A stretch of 64,000 nucleotides of DNA from JAKAGZ01 sp963748105. GTDB taxonomy: Bacteria; Bacteroidota; Ignavibacteria; Ignavibacteriales; Ignavibacteriaceae. Position 1 is the first letter of the stretch; each line of letters starts with the position of its first letter. Under the pieces are notes generated by a model that did not search any database, was not told the origin of the DNA, and saw nothing but the letters and a program-made list of their open reading frames with translations. Shown piece after piece: positions 9,288 to 18,685 of the stretch. The stretch lies in the NCBI GenBank assembly GCA_963748105.1, contig CAVVHP010000004.1, positions 124,001 through 188,000 on the forward strand, in the 5' to 3' direction. The position numbers and the translations under genes are program-made.

Positions 9288-10370
9288 ATGAAAAAAACTA
9301 ATTTCTTTGATATCCACGTAAAACTCGGGGCAAAAATTGTGGAGTTTGCCGGTTACCAGATGCCGATACAATATTCGTCAATAATCGGTGAACACAAAGC
9401 TGTAAGAAAATCAGTAGGTGTTTTTGATGTATCGCATATGGGTGAAGTATTTGTAAGAGGAGACAAAGCACTGAATTTTGTACAGCAGATAACAGTAAAC
9501 GATGCTTCCAAATTAACGGACGGAAGAGTACAATACTCGGCAATGTGCTATAATGATGGCGGAATTGTTGACGACCTGTTGGTTTACAGAATTTCCGAAA
9601 AAGAATTTATGCTTGTTATTAATGCTTCAAATATCGAGAAAGATTTCAACTGGATGAAAGAGAACAATAGTTTTGGTGTTGAACTGCAGAATTTAAGTGA
9701 TGAATATTCATTACTTGCAATACAGGGTCCTAATTCCAACAAGACATTACAAAAAATTTGTGAATGTAATCTTGACCTTGAATATTATCATTTCTTTAAA
9801 GCAAAAGTTGCCGGTTATGATATGATTGTTTCAAGAACTGGTTATACCGGCGAACTGGGATATGAAATATATTTTAAGGGCGATACAAAAGTTGCTGAAG
9901 AAGTCTGGACTAAATTATTTAAAGCCGGAAAAGAGTATGACATTCAACCAATCGGACTGGCGGCCAGGGATTCATTGAGACTTGAAATGGGCTTCTGTCT
10001 ATATGGAAATGATATAGATCAAACAACAAATCCTCTTGAAGCAGGACTGGGTTGGATAACCAAACTGAAAAAGAATAATTTTAACGGAAGGGAAGTTCTG
10101 CTTAAAGTTAAGGAAGAAGGTCTTAGCAGAAAACTGGTTCCCCTTACTACTGACGAAAAAGTATTCCCGCGCCACGGCTATGAATTGACTGTTGAAGGCA
10201 AAAAAATTGGGCACATAACAAGCGGTACAGTCAGTCCGGTGCTTGATAAACCGATTGCAATGGGTTATGTTGAAAAACAATATGCGGTTGAAGGTTCAAC
10301 GGTTAACTTTTTTATTAGAGGGAAAGAAATACCGGCAACAGTTGTTAGTCTCCCTTTTGTAAAAAAATAA
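9288..10370 (+). CDS. gcvT: Glycine cleavage system T protein (aminomethyltransferase)
   Basis: Transfers the methylene group from the H-protein aminomethyl-lipoyl arm to tetrahydrofolate. The 360-residue protein is full length for the family. It shows GVFDVSHMGEV near residue 44, YTGELGYEIY near 185, and the LRLEMGFCLYGNDID segment near 230 typical of GcvT folate-binding proteins. The other glycine-cleavage genes are not in this window. It begins 21 bp after rng. Confidence 0.95.
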   Translation: MKKTNFFDIHVKLGAKIVEFAGYQMPIQYSSIIGEHKAVRKSVGVFDVSHMGEVFVRGDKALNFVQQITVNDASKLTDGRVQYSAMCYNDGGIVDDLLVYRISEKEFMLVINASNIEKDFNWMKENNSFGVELQNLSDEYSLLAIQGPNSNKTLQKICECNLDLEYYHFFKAKVAGYDMIVSRTGYTGELGYEIYFKGDTKVAEEVWTKLFKAGKEYDIQPIGLAARDSLRLEMGFCLYGNDIDQTTNPLEAGLGWITKLKKNNFNGREVLLKVKEEGLSRKLVPLTTDEKVFPRHGYELTVEGKKIGHITSGTVSPVLDKPIAMGYVEKQYAVEGSTVNFFIRGKEIPATVVSLPFVKK

Positions 10371-10411
10371 TTTAGATATTTGCATAACATCAGATTTGTT
10401 AAAATAAATTT

Positions 10412-11167
10412 ATGAAATGTAATGTAATATTTTGCTCCGCTCATATAGAAGAGCTTTATTTTACCGGCAAGACAATAGTAGTTATAGATGTTTTAAGAGC
10501 ATCTAACACTATTATTACCGCTCTGAGTAACGGGGCGAAAGAAATAGTTCCTGTCGGTTCAGTAGAATTTGCCGTAAAAGTTTCAGGTGGTTTATTCGGT
10601 GGACAAACATTAATCGGAGGCGAAAGAAACACAAAAAAAATTGACGGTTTTGCTCTCGGTAATTCTCCTCTTGAGTACTCCAAAGAAGTTGTAACAGGAA
10701 AATCAATTGTTTTCTATACAACTAATGGTTCTAAAGCGATTGTTAAAGCAAAATTTGCCGAAAATTTATTTGTCTGTTCTTTTGCAAATTTAACTGCAAT
10801 CGCAAAACATCTCATCAGTCTCAATACAGATTTTGAAATTCTTTGTGCAGGAAGAAATAACAGCTTTTCACTTGAAGATGCTGTCTGTGCCGGAGCTCTT
10901 ATTTCAAGAATCCAAACTTTTAAGGGGATACTGGAATTGAATGATACAGCTAACGCTTCTGTGGTTTTGAAAAAATCATTTGGTAAAAGCACATTAACTA
11001 TGCTTAAAAGCACGGAACATGGAAAAGTGCTTCTCGAGAATCAATTTGAGGAAGACATTAAACATTGTAGCCACGTTGATAATGTAAATGTAATTCCGTT
11101 TTTCTCGGAAAATGTCCTTAAATTAATGCCGGATCAGCAATCTTCATCGCAAAAGAAAAAGAAGTAA
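10412..11167 (+). CDS. comB: 2-phosphosulfolactate phosphatase (ComB family)
   Basis: A 251-residue ComB-family protein. The N-terminal VVIDVLRASNTIITAL (residues 23-38), GGERNTKKIDGFALGNSP (near 69-86) and YTTNGSKAI match the family core. The known reaction is dephosphorylation of 2-phospho-3-sulfolactate to sulfolactate. In methanogens this leads to coenzyme M, and in bacteria to sulfolactate or unknown products. No ComA or ComC partner is visible here, so the pathway is open. It is followed by ftsK after 11 bp. Confidence 0.88.
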   Translation: MKCNVIFCSAHIEELYFTGKTIVVIDVLRASNTIITALSNGAKEIVPVGSVEFAVKVSGGLFGGQTLIGGERNTKKIDGFALGNSPLEYSKEVVTGKSIVFYTTNGSKAIVKAKFAENLFVCSFANLTAIAKHLISLNTDFEILCAGRNNSFSLEDAVCAGALISRIQTFKGILELNDTANASVVLKKSFGKSTLTMLKSTEHGKVLLENQFEEDIKHCSHVDNVNVIPFFSENVLKLMPDQQSSSQKKKK

Positions 11168-11178
11168 ATTTAGAGAAC

Positions 11179-13667
11179 ATGGCAAAACAGAAAAAAACAA
11201 ACACGAGAAAAAATAATTCATCGTCCGGCGAAGATTATTTTGTCATTTCTTCCGACAAAAAGAAAAAAATACTTGGAATATTTCTGATAGTTTTTTCAAT
11301 ATTTATTTTATTAAGTATTGCAAGCTATTCCCGGTACGACCAGGCAAATTTGCACTATCAGTTTTCTGATTTTTTTAAAGTTTTTAGCGGCAGCCAGGAT
11401 GCTGCACAAAAAGCAGACAGTACCCACAACTGGCTTGGTATATTTGGAGCTTATATTTCGGATTTCTTTGTAAACGCTACACTCGGTGTTTTTTCTACAG
11501 TTTTCCCTATAATGTTTTCTATCTGGGGCTTTTCTTTCTTCAAAAAAATAAGTTTCAGAACGATTATTCACACCTCAAATTTTTTGATAATTATCGGCAT
11601 CCTTCTTTCTTCTTTTTTCGGTGTGTTAAGAATGCACTTTCATGTGTTTGCCGGGGTGTATGAATTATCAGGCAGTGTTGGCGATTATCTCGGTATGGCA
11701 ACCAGCAGACTGTTAGGCGGCGTAGGCAGCATAATGTTTATAGCTGCTTCAACAATTGTTCTTTTAATAATTGCGTTCGATATAAAAATAGAAAAGATAT
11801 TCCATTGGTTGTTAAATATGTTTACCGGGTCAGTGAAGAAGGTAAAAGATGAATACCAGAACGCTAAAGTTGAACCAAAAGATGATTCAAATCTTGAAAA
11901 AATTAAAAGCCTTGGTAAGGAAGAAAAGAAAAAGAAGAAAATTCTTCCATTTGGAGGAGGAGATAAAGAACCGGCTAAAGACAACAAGAAAAACGATGTT
12001 GATGAAACTAAAATTAAAATTGTAAGAAAAGATGAATTTGAGCCTGCAAAGGAAGAAAAAGTAAATGAAGTTGTAAATGATGAAGACAAAAAAGTAGATC
12101 TGGCTAAAACAAAGGAAATTCCGCAAGCTGAAATTGACCGGCAGGCAGAAGCGCAATTGCCAAATCAGTGGGAAGAAAAAATAAATTATAAAAAACCAAG
12201 TATTGAGCTTCTTGAGGCTGCAGCAACAGAGGATTTTAAAGTAGCTGAAGAGGAACTGAAACGAAATGCCGAGCTTCTGAAAGAAAAGTTAAGACTTTTT
12301 GATATTGATATTGAGGACATTACTGTTACTCCCGGGCCAGTAGTTACGCTTTACGAAATTGTTCCCGCTCCCGGAGTAAAGATCAGCAGAATTGTGGGAC
12401 TTGAGCATGATATTGCTCTTGCTCTGGCAGCGAGAGGAATAAGAATTATTGCCCCGATTCCCGGCAAAAGTGCAATTGGTGTCGAAATTCCAAATACAGA
12501 AGCTTCACTGGTTAATGCCCGCTCAGTGTTAACAAAAATACACGAGTCAAAAAATGAACTTCCTATTGCTCTCGGAAAAACAATTAATGGCGATGTTTAT
12601 GTAACTGATCTGGCAAAAATGCCTCATATGTTAATTGCCGGTTCAACAGGATCGGGTAAAAGTGTTGGAATAAATATGCTCATAGCCAGTCTTTTATATT
12701 CCAAACAACCATCCGAAGTAAAACTGATTATGATAGATCCGAAAAAAATTGAACTTTCATTTTATAATCAGTTGAGAAAACATTATCTGGCAGTGTCACC
12801 GGATCTGGAAGAAGAAATTATTACTAATCCTCAAAATGCAGTATTGCTTTTGAAGTCTGTTGAATATGAAATGGAAAAAAGATACGACAAACTTGCAAAG
12901 GCTGGCGTAAGAAATCTTGTTGATTACAACAAAAAAGTGGCGGACCCGAAAAAGAAACCTGCAGATACTGAAACAATGAAGCACCACCTTCTTCCATACC
13001 TGATTGTAATAATAGATGAGCTTGCCGACTTAATGATAACCGCAGGGAAAGAAGTTGAAGAACCAATTGCAAGACTTGCACAGCTGGCACGCGCTGTTGG
13101 AATTCATCTTGTTGTAGCAACGCAACGTCCTTCAGTTAATGTAATTACCGGTGTAATAAAAGCCAACTTCAGCGCAAGAGTTGCATACCAGGTTGCCACA
13201 AAAATTGATTCGAGAACAATACTTGACATGAATGGGGCTGAACAATTACTCGGTAGAGGAGATATGCTCTTTCTTACCAACGGGAATGCCAAAGCCTATA
13301 CGTATTCAAAACGCATTTATATCAACGGACGAAGTAGAAAAAATCACAAACTATATCTATTCGCAGAAAGGATTTTCCAAACCTTATTTTTTGCCATCGC
13401 TATACGATAAAAAGAAAGAAGCAGCGGCAGGGTTTTTAACTGATTTAGATCCGATGTTTGAGGACGCGGCTAGGGTAATTGTTCGTCATCAGCAAGGTTC
13501 TGTTTCACTTCTGCAAAGAAGATTGAAACTCGGATATTCAAGGGCTGCAAGAATTGTTGATCAGCTGGAGGAAGCCGGAATTGTTGGTCCGAATGACGGC
13601 AGTAAGGCACGCACGGTATTGAGTTGATAATGAAGAACAATTGGAAACAATTATTCGTTCACTTTAA
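11179..13667 (+). CDS. ftsK: DNA translocase FtsK (two frame breaks)
   Basis: Membrane-anchored motor that clears chromosome ends from the division septum. The N-terminus has about four membrane segments (residues 30-200), then a charged linker. The translocase follows, with Walker A GSTGSGKS near 488 and Walker B IVIIDELADL near 608. The C-terminal gamma winged helix recognises KOPS. The frame breaks at the AAA run 13291-13293 (NGNAKPIRIQ reads through if one A is removed) and again at TT 13624-13625, after which the tail SDNEEQLETIIRSL runs to the stop at 13665-13667. Both are at homopolymers in an essential gene, so sequence error is likely. Confidence 0.93.
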
Positions 13668-13718
13668 TTTCCCGTCCGGAATTTTCTCATTTTTATTTTT
13701 CAATTCAGGAATTAAATT

Positions 13719-14676
13719 TTGATTCGAAAAAGAAAATCAAAAATAATCAAGGAAGAATTTCAGGACCTTGGCTTCGGTGCAAAAGTAGCAGCGCAGAAGC
13801 AAAGATTAATTAACCGCGACGGCAGTTTTAACGTTGAAAGAACTGGCCAGTCCTTCCTGGAGAAAGTTAGCCCCTATCATTACTTGATTTCAATCTCATG
13901 GTCTGAAATTTAATTCCCTGGTTCTTCTTACATACATAACAATAAATTTAATTTTTGCTTCCATTTATATGATCGAAGGAATGAATGGAATCGGGGCAGT
14001 TCATACAAATTTTATCCATGACTTTCTAAATTCATTTTTTTTCAGTTTGCAGACTTTTACCACAGTCGGATACGGAAGATTGAATCCGACCAGTGATATT
14101 GAAAGCATGATAGCCGGGATAGAATCTCTCTGCGGTTTGATGGGATTTGCTTTGGCTACCGGTTTGCTTTACGGCAGATTTTCCCGGCCTAACGCAAAGA
14201 TTATTTACAGCAACAATTCTTTAATAGCGCCGTATAAGGACATTACGGCATTTGAATTCAGAATTGCAAATGCCCGCGAAAACCAGTTAATTGAGGCTGA
14301 GATTCAGATTTTGCTTTCAATGATCGATAAATCCGGAAAAAAAGACGCCACCAAAAGAGTTTTTCATAATTTGTCACTCGAAAGAAAAATGGTGGTGTTT
14401 TTTTCACTTACCTGGACGGTAGTTCACCCTATTGGTGAAGAGAGCCCGCTTTACGGAATGAATGAGAAAGATTTAAAAGAAGCGGATGCTGAGTTTTTAA
14501 TACTATTTAAAGCTTTTGACGACACGTTTTCCCAGGTCGTTCATTCCAGGTCTTCATATAAATATAATGAAGTGGTCTGGGGTTCAAAATTTAAGAGCCT
14601 TTATCTCGATTCACCCTCAGGCGTTTCAACTATTGACATGAAAATATTTCATGAAATAGAGAAAGCAGAAAATTAG
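13719..14676 (+). CDS. Inward-rectifier-type potassium channel (KirBac), frameshifted
   Basis: Two-helix potassium channel with a cytoplasmic Kir-type immunoglobulin-like domain. The start is TTG at 13719 with AGGA at 13707-13710. The first part has the slide-helix region ending PYHYLISISW. The second has the selectivity filter TTVGYGR and the domain beginning RPNAKIIYSNNSLIAPY. The parts are in different frames. Dropping one G near 13905 gives WSKFNSLVLLTY and a continuous first membrane helix. The rejoined protein is about 318 residues, normal for KirBac. It stands alone between ftsK and lolA. Confidence 0.88.
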
Positions 14677-14749
14677 GATTTACAGTGCCCTGTTTTATTT
14701 TTAAATTTAAGCACTAATAATATTAACAATTTTAACGGTCATTAAAAAA

Positions 14750-15352
14750 ATGAAAAACATAGTAATCAGTACAATTATTTTCTTATTTACAGCAACGTTA
14801 GTAAATGCACAGAACAACAACTATTTAAAAGCCCTTCAAAATAAATTCAGCAAAATAAACGAACTTTCTGCTGATTTTACAGAGCATACTTATAACAAAA
14901 TTGATTTTAAAGGTTCATTCTTATATAAGAAAGAAAACCATCTGAAATTTAATCTTAAAAAGTTAGTAGTTGTATCTGATGGAGAAACGAACTGGAATTA
15001 CAATAAAAAACAGAACAAAGTAATTATAACAAAGTTCGATAAAGAAAACCCTTCACCAGTATCACTGGAAAAAATAATTAATGAATTTCCTTCGAAATGT
15101 ACCATAACTGAATCGAAAGATAACGGTGTTCCTTTAATTGAATTAAAGCCGAAAGCAAATTCAGGAATTAAAGCGCAGTTTATTAAAATCTGGATTAATG
15201 ATGAAAACCTTGTTAAGAAGATTTCAATAAAAGCCAGTACTGGAACTGTTCTTGAGTTTAGTTTTACAAATTATAAAATTAATCCAGGTTTGCCGGAATC
15301 AGAGTTTATTTTCACCCCGCCTGAAGGATCAAAAGTACTTGACATCAGATAA
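14750..15352 (+). CDS. lolA: LolA-like outer-membrane lipoprotein carrier
   Basis: A 200-residue periplasmic protein with a Sec signal peptide (residues 1-20, cleavage after VNA) and a LolA-type beta fold. Recognisable parts are LSADFTEHTY near 38, GSFLYKKENHLKFN and the WNYNKKQNKVII strand. LolA shuttles lipoproteins from the inner to the outer membrane. The end overlaps the next gene by 14 nt, suggesting joint translation. Confidence 0.85.
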   Translation: MKNIVISTIIFLFTATLVNAQNNNYLKALQNKFSKINELSADFTEHTYNKIDFKGSFLYKKENHLKFNLKKLVVVSDGETNWNYNKKQNKVIITKFDKENPSPVSLEKIINEFPSKCTITESKDNGVPLIELKPKANSGIKAQFIKIWINDENLVKKISIKASTGTVLEFSFTNYKINPGLPESEFIFTPPEGSKVLDIR

Positions 15353-16388
15353 AATTCATCACAAATACAGTAAGGCAATAAAATATATTTTCTCAATTTT
15401 ATTGAGCTTTGCCTTTCTCTATTTTGCATTTCAAAACGTAAATGTTAAGGATGTATTTTATCATATTTCCAATGCTTCAGTTTTCTGGATATTTATTTTT
15501 ATCGTTGTAAATCTGTCTTCGCATTGGGTGCGTGCATTAAGATGGAAGGTTATTCTCCATTCTGTAAAACCCGACACGTCAGTTAAAAATCTTTTAGGCG
15601 CAATTATGGTTGGCTACGGAGTTAACTGCGTAGTACCTCGTTTGGGTGAAGTTTCCCGTGCGGTTCTGGTTGGCAAATGGGAAAAACTTTCACGCTCATC
15701 GATGCTTGGTGCTGTAATTGTAGAGCGTGTAATAGATATTATTTTTCTGGCATTCGCGGTAATTGTTTCAGCGTTGTTATGGTCAGAGAATCTTTATGAT
15801 AAATTCCCCTGGCTGGAATCATCAATTTATTTGAGCCTGATTTTAATGGGGCTTATGATTGTTTTCTTTTACATGATGATAAAATTTAAGGAGAGATTTT
15901 ATAATGTCCTGATTAAACTGATCGGGAAAATTTCTCAGAAACTTGCTCACAAAGCCGGGTACATATTTGAAATGCTCATAGAAGGTTTTGGAAGTCTAAA
16001 GGGAAGAAAAAATTATTTTTTGACAATTTTATTGAGTGTTGTAATAATGGCTCTCTATGCGCTTAATTCATATGTAGGTTTTTTCACAATTGGGTTGCAA
16101 ACCCTTAAACCTGTAAATTACGAAATGGGCTGGATAGTTATGAGCATCAGCGCAATTGGTGTTGTTATCCCGACACCCGGAGGCACTGGCTCATATCACG
16201 TACTTGCTACATCGGCACTGGTTTTATTGTTTGGATTTGGACATGATATAAGTCTTGCATACGCAGTTTTGACGCACGGCATTTCTTATTTTTTATTTAT
16301 ATTTAGTGCTGTGCTCGTTTATTTTATTATTGATAAACGACACGACAATTTCTTTAAAGTTGCTGAAAACGAATTGGATGAAATGTGA
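15339..16388 (+). CDS. Flippase-like lysylphosphatidylglycerol synthase TM family protein
   Basis: Integral membrane protein of about 349 residues of the UPF0104 / MprF N-terminal (AglD-like) family. It has at least seven hydrophobic segments and the family features SHWVRALRWKVIL near the N-terminus, GYGVNCVVPRLGEVSRA, and VIPTPGGTGSYH near the C-terminus. The frame is open from 15252, but the TTG at 15339 inside the end of lolA, preceded by GAAGGAT, gives a sensible N-terminus (MTSDKIHHKYSK). Members are thought to flip or transfer lipids. The substrate here is unknown. Confidence 0.8.
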   Translation: MTSDKIHHKYSKAIKYIFSILLSFAFLYFAFQNVNVKDVFYHISNASVFWIFIFIVVNLSSHWVRALRWKVILHSVKPDTSVKNLLGAIMVGYGVNCVVPRLGEVSRAVLVGKWEKLSRSSMLGAVIVERVIDIIFLAFAVIVSALLWSENLYDKFPWLESSIYLSLILMGLMIVFFYMMIKFKERFYNVLIKLIGKISQKLAHKAGYIFEMLIEGFGSLKGRKNYFLTILLSVVIMALYALNSYVGFFTIGLQTLKPVNYEMGWIVMSISAIGVVIPTPGGTGSYHVLATSALVLLFGFGHDISLAYAVLTHGISYFLFIFSAVLVYFIIDKRHDNFFKVAENELDEM

Positions 16389-17032
16389 AATATTTATCTT
16401 CTTTTATTTTAGTTTTATTAATGTTTAGCGTCTCTTACTCACAAGTACAGGTACGCGGCAGTATGGGCGTTGATTTTGTCAGCACACCATCACTTTATGA
16501 TTATATCAATCAGAATTTTGCAGGATCAAATAACCAGATTGGCAGTTTTAATGCCGCGGTAATCTTTTCCGGTGAAGTTGATTATGATGTTAGCCAATCT
16601 TACGAGATCGGTGTTGATCTCGGTTATAGATTGTTTTCTTACAACACTCAAAATACAATCGGAACTTATGACCTGACATATCACAATTTTATGCCCACAC
16701 TGATTAATTATTATGTGATTAATGGTGAAGGCTATCAATTTAAATTTGGTGCCGGGGCAGGCGTACGTTTTTTAAGCGCTGAAGAATCAATACCCGGAAC
16801 GGGGACAAAACAAAACTATTCATCAACCGGATTTGGAATTTTACTAAGAGGAGCAGGCAATACCAGGTTGAGCGATAATGTTTATATCACTATTGGCGTG
16901 GACGCAAGGTATGATTTTAACGGTGAGCCTTCAAACGGCGGTAAAACACTCTATAACTATGCATCCCAAAGCAATGTTAATTTTAATTCACTTTCCCTTG
17001 GTCTGAGCCTGGGCCTTACATTTTATCTATAG
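16385..17032 (+). CDS. Probable outer-membrane beta-barrel protein
   Basis: A 215-residue protein with a Sec signal peptide (about residues 1-19, cleavage after SYS) and alternating hydrophobic residues typical of a small outer-membrane barrel. It ends in aromatic-hydrophobic FYL, as barrel proteins do. The start is GTG at 16385, overlapping the upstream stop by 4 nt. The function is unknown. It may work with the preceding lipid-flippase-like protein, with which it appears co-transcribed. Confidence 0.7.
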   Translation: MKYLSSFILVLLMFSVSYSQVQVRGSMGVDFVSTPSLYDYINQNFAGSNNQIGSFNAAVIFSGEVDYDVSQSYEIGVDLGYRLFSYNTQNTIGTYDLTYHNFMPTLINYYVINGEGYQFKFGAGAGVRFLSAEESIPGTGTKQNYSSTGFGILLRGAGNTRLSDNVYITIGVDARYDFNGEPSNGGKTLYNYASQSNVNFNSLSLGLSLGLTFYL

Positions 17033-17040
17033 GAGCATAA

Positions 17041-17887
17041 TTGAATCTTCTTGAAGCGATCGTTCTAGGAATAATCCAGGGGATTACTGAATTTCTTCCG
17101 ATAAGCAGCACGGGCCATCTTACCGTTACAGGAAGATTAATGGGCCTGATTTCTAAAGAGAATCCTGAGCACTGGACAGCATTCATCGCTGTAATTCAGC
17201 TTGGTACTCTCGTTTCCATATTAATTTACTTCCGAAAAGATATACTGAACATTTTAAGAGATTTTCTAAGAGATAATTTATCCCCCGGAAGATTAAAATA
17301 TTCTGAACAAAGTGGTAATTCAAAAATGGGCTGGATGATTATAATCGGTACTATTCCTGTTGTGATAATCGGCCTGGCTTTAAAACCGGTTATAGAAGGA
17401 GAGTTCACAAAAAACCTTTACGTAATTGCCAGCAGCCTGATTCTTCTTGCCATCATTCTTGCTATTGCTGAAAAGACAGCAAAGTTCAAAAAAGAAATGA
17501 AAGACATTACAATAAAAGATTCTTTGATAATAGGTATCTGTCAGTCTTTTGCCCTGATTCCCGGTTCATCAAGATCCGGCACCACAATTACCGGTGGATT
17601 ATTTCTGGGACTGAAAAGGGAAACCGCAGCACGCTTTTCTTTTTTGCTTAGCATCCCTGCTGTGTTTGCGAGCGGATTGCTGGAACTCTATGAATCACTG
17701 AAATACCTGCAGGGCGATATGGTTCTGAATCTGGTAATTTCAACAATTGTATCGGGAGTCTGCGGTTATATTGCTATCGACTTTCTATTAAAATATTTAA
17801 GAAAGAACACTACATTTCTTATTTGTATGGTACAGAATTGCAGCAGGGATATTTATTTTAATTTTATTATTTTCAAAAGTTATTTGA
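17041..17887 (+). CDS. uppP: Undecaprenyl-diphosphatase (frame break near the end)
   Basis: Membrane phosphatase that recycles undecaprenyl diphosphate for cell-wall synthesis. The start is TTG at 17041. Signatures are GITEFLPISSTGH near residue 15 and LIPGSSRSGTTITGG near 175. The frame as written runs to 17904 with an unlikely tail. Removing one T of the TTT at 17822-17824 restores a normal last helix (VWYRIAAGIFILILLFSKVI) ending at TGA 17885-17887. That leaves the AGGAGGAG ribosome binding site of the next gene outside the reading frame. Confidence 0.93.
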
Positions 17888-17904
17888 TTGTCAGGAGGAG
17901 CTAG

Positions 17905-18531
17905 ATGAAAGGTTCAATATTCTTTTTACTTTTACTTACTTTGTCTTTTGGATGTAATAATTCAAATAATACGACAAAGAATAATGATGGAATGGAAATT
18001 CAAAAAAACAAAAACAAAACGGAGAAAACGGCAATGCCCGATTCAACAAAAAAAATGGATGTAGCGGTTATAAAGACAAATATGGGAACTATTGAAATTC
18101 AGTTGTTTCCTGAAGTAGCACCCAAAGCGGTAGAAAACTTTGAAGGACTTGCTAAAAAAGGATATTATGACGGAGTTACATTTCACCGTGTAATAGATAA
18201 TTTTATGATACAGGGAGGCGATCCTACAGGAACAGGACGCGGCGGTGAAAGTATCTGGGGTGAACCTTTCGAAGATGAATTCAGTCCGGATTATACTTTT
18301 GATAAACCGGGAATTCTGGCGATGGCAAATGCGGGTCCCGGCACAAACGGCAGCCAGTTTTTTATAACTCTCGTTCCCACACCATGGCTGAATAATCATC
18401 ACACAATTTTCGGACAGGTTATTAAGGGAATGGATGTTGTTCAGGCCATCGGGAAAGTGGAAATAACAAAACCATATGACAAACCGGTTAAAGATGTTGT
18501 AATGGAAAAAGTAACTATTGAGCAACGATAA
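17905..18531 (+). CDS. Peptidyl-prolyl cis-trans isomerase, cyclophilin type, lipoprotein
   Basis: Catalyses proline isomerisation during folding. The N-terminal signal ends in a lipobox LSFGC with the acylated Cys at 17, so the enzyme is anchored in the envelope. An Asn/Lys-rich linker follows. The cyclophilin domain starts at about 50, with FHRVIDNFMIQGGDPTGTG and LAMANAGPGTNGSQFFI. The length of 208 fits. A strong AGGAGGAG lies before the ATG. Confidence 0.93.
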   Translation: MKGSIFFLLLLTLSFGCNNSNNTTKNNDGMEIQKNKNKTEKTAMPDSTKKMDVAVIKTNMGTIEIQLFPEVAPKAVENFEGLAKKGYYDGVTFHRVIDNFMIQGGDPTGTGRGGESIWGEPFEDEFSPDYTFDKPGILAMANAGPGTNGSQFFITLVPTPWLNNHHTIFGQVIKGMDVVQAIGKVEITKPYDKPVKDVVMEKVTIEQR

Positions 18532-18552
18532 ACCGGTTCTTCTATTTTTAAT

Positions 18553-18599
18553 GTCTTGGTGCCCCGGTGGTTGATTTATCACCGGGGTATTAAGAAGAC
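18553..18599 (+). terminator. Long hairpin between cyclophilin gene and NSS transporter
   Basis: An inner 8-bp GC-rich stem (CCCCGGTG 18562-18569 with CACCGGGG 18580-18587, loop 10) sits within weaker outer pairing GTCTT/AAGAC. No T run follows directly. AGAAGAC at 18593-18599 could instead pair with GTCTTTT at 18631-18637, next to a T run, giving a mutually exclusive fold. It could be a terminator or an attenuator-like leader. No known riboswitch is recognised. Confidence 0.4.
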
Positions 18600-18685
18600 A
18601 AAGTACTCCGGGTTTCTTCAACTATCTAATGTCTTTTTTACTTTCGTAATTTTTCAAATTCAAATAATTATCCGGCAGCTGAATA

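Noticed and set aside
13260..13670. Programmed frameshifting in ftsK
   Set aside because: Two breaks in opposite contexts, both at short homopolymers, and many similar breaks nearby make sequence error the simpler reading.
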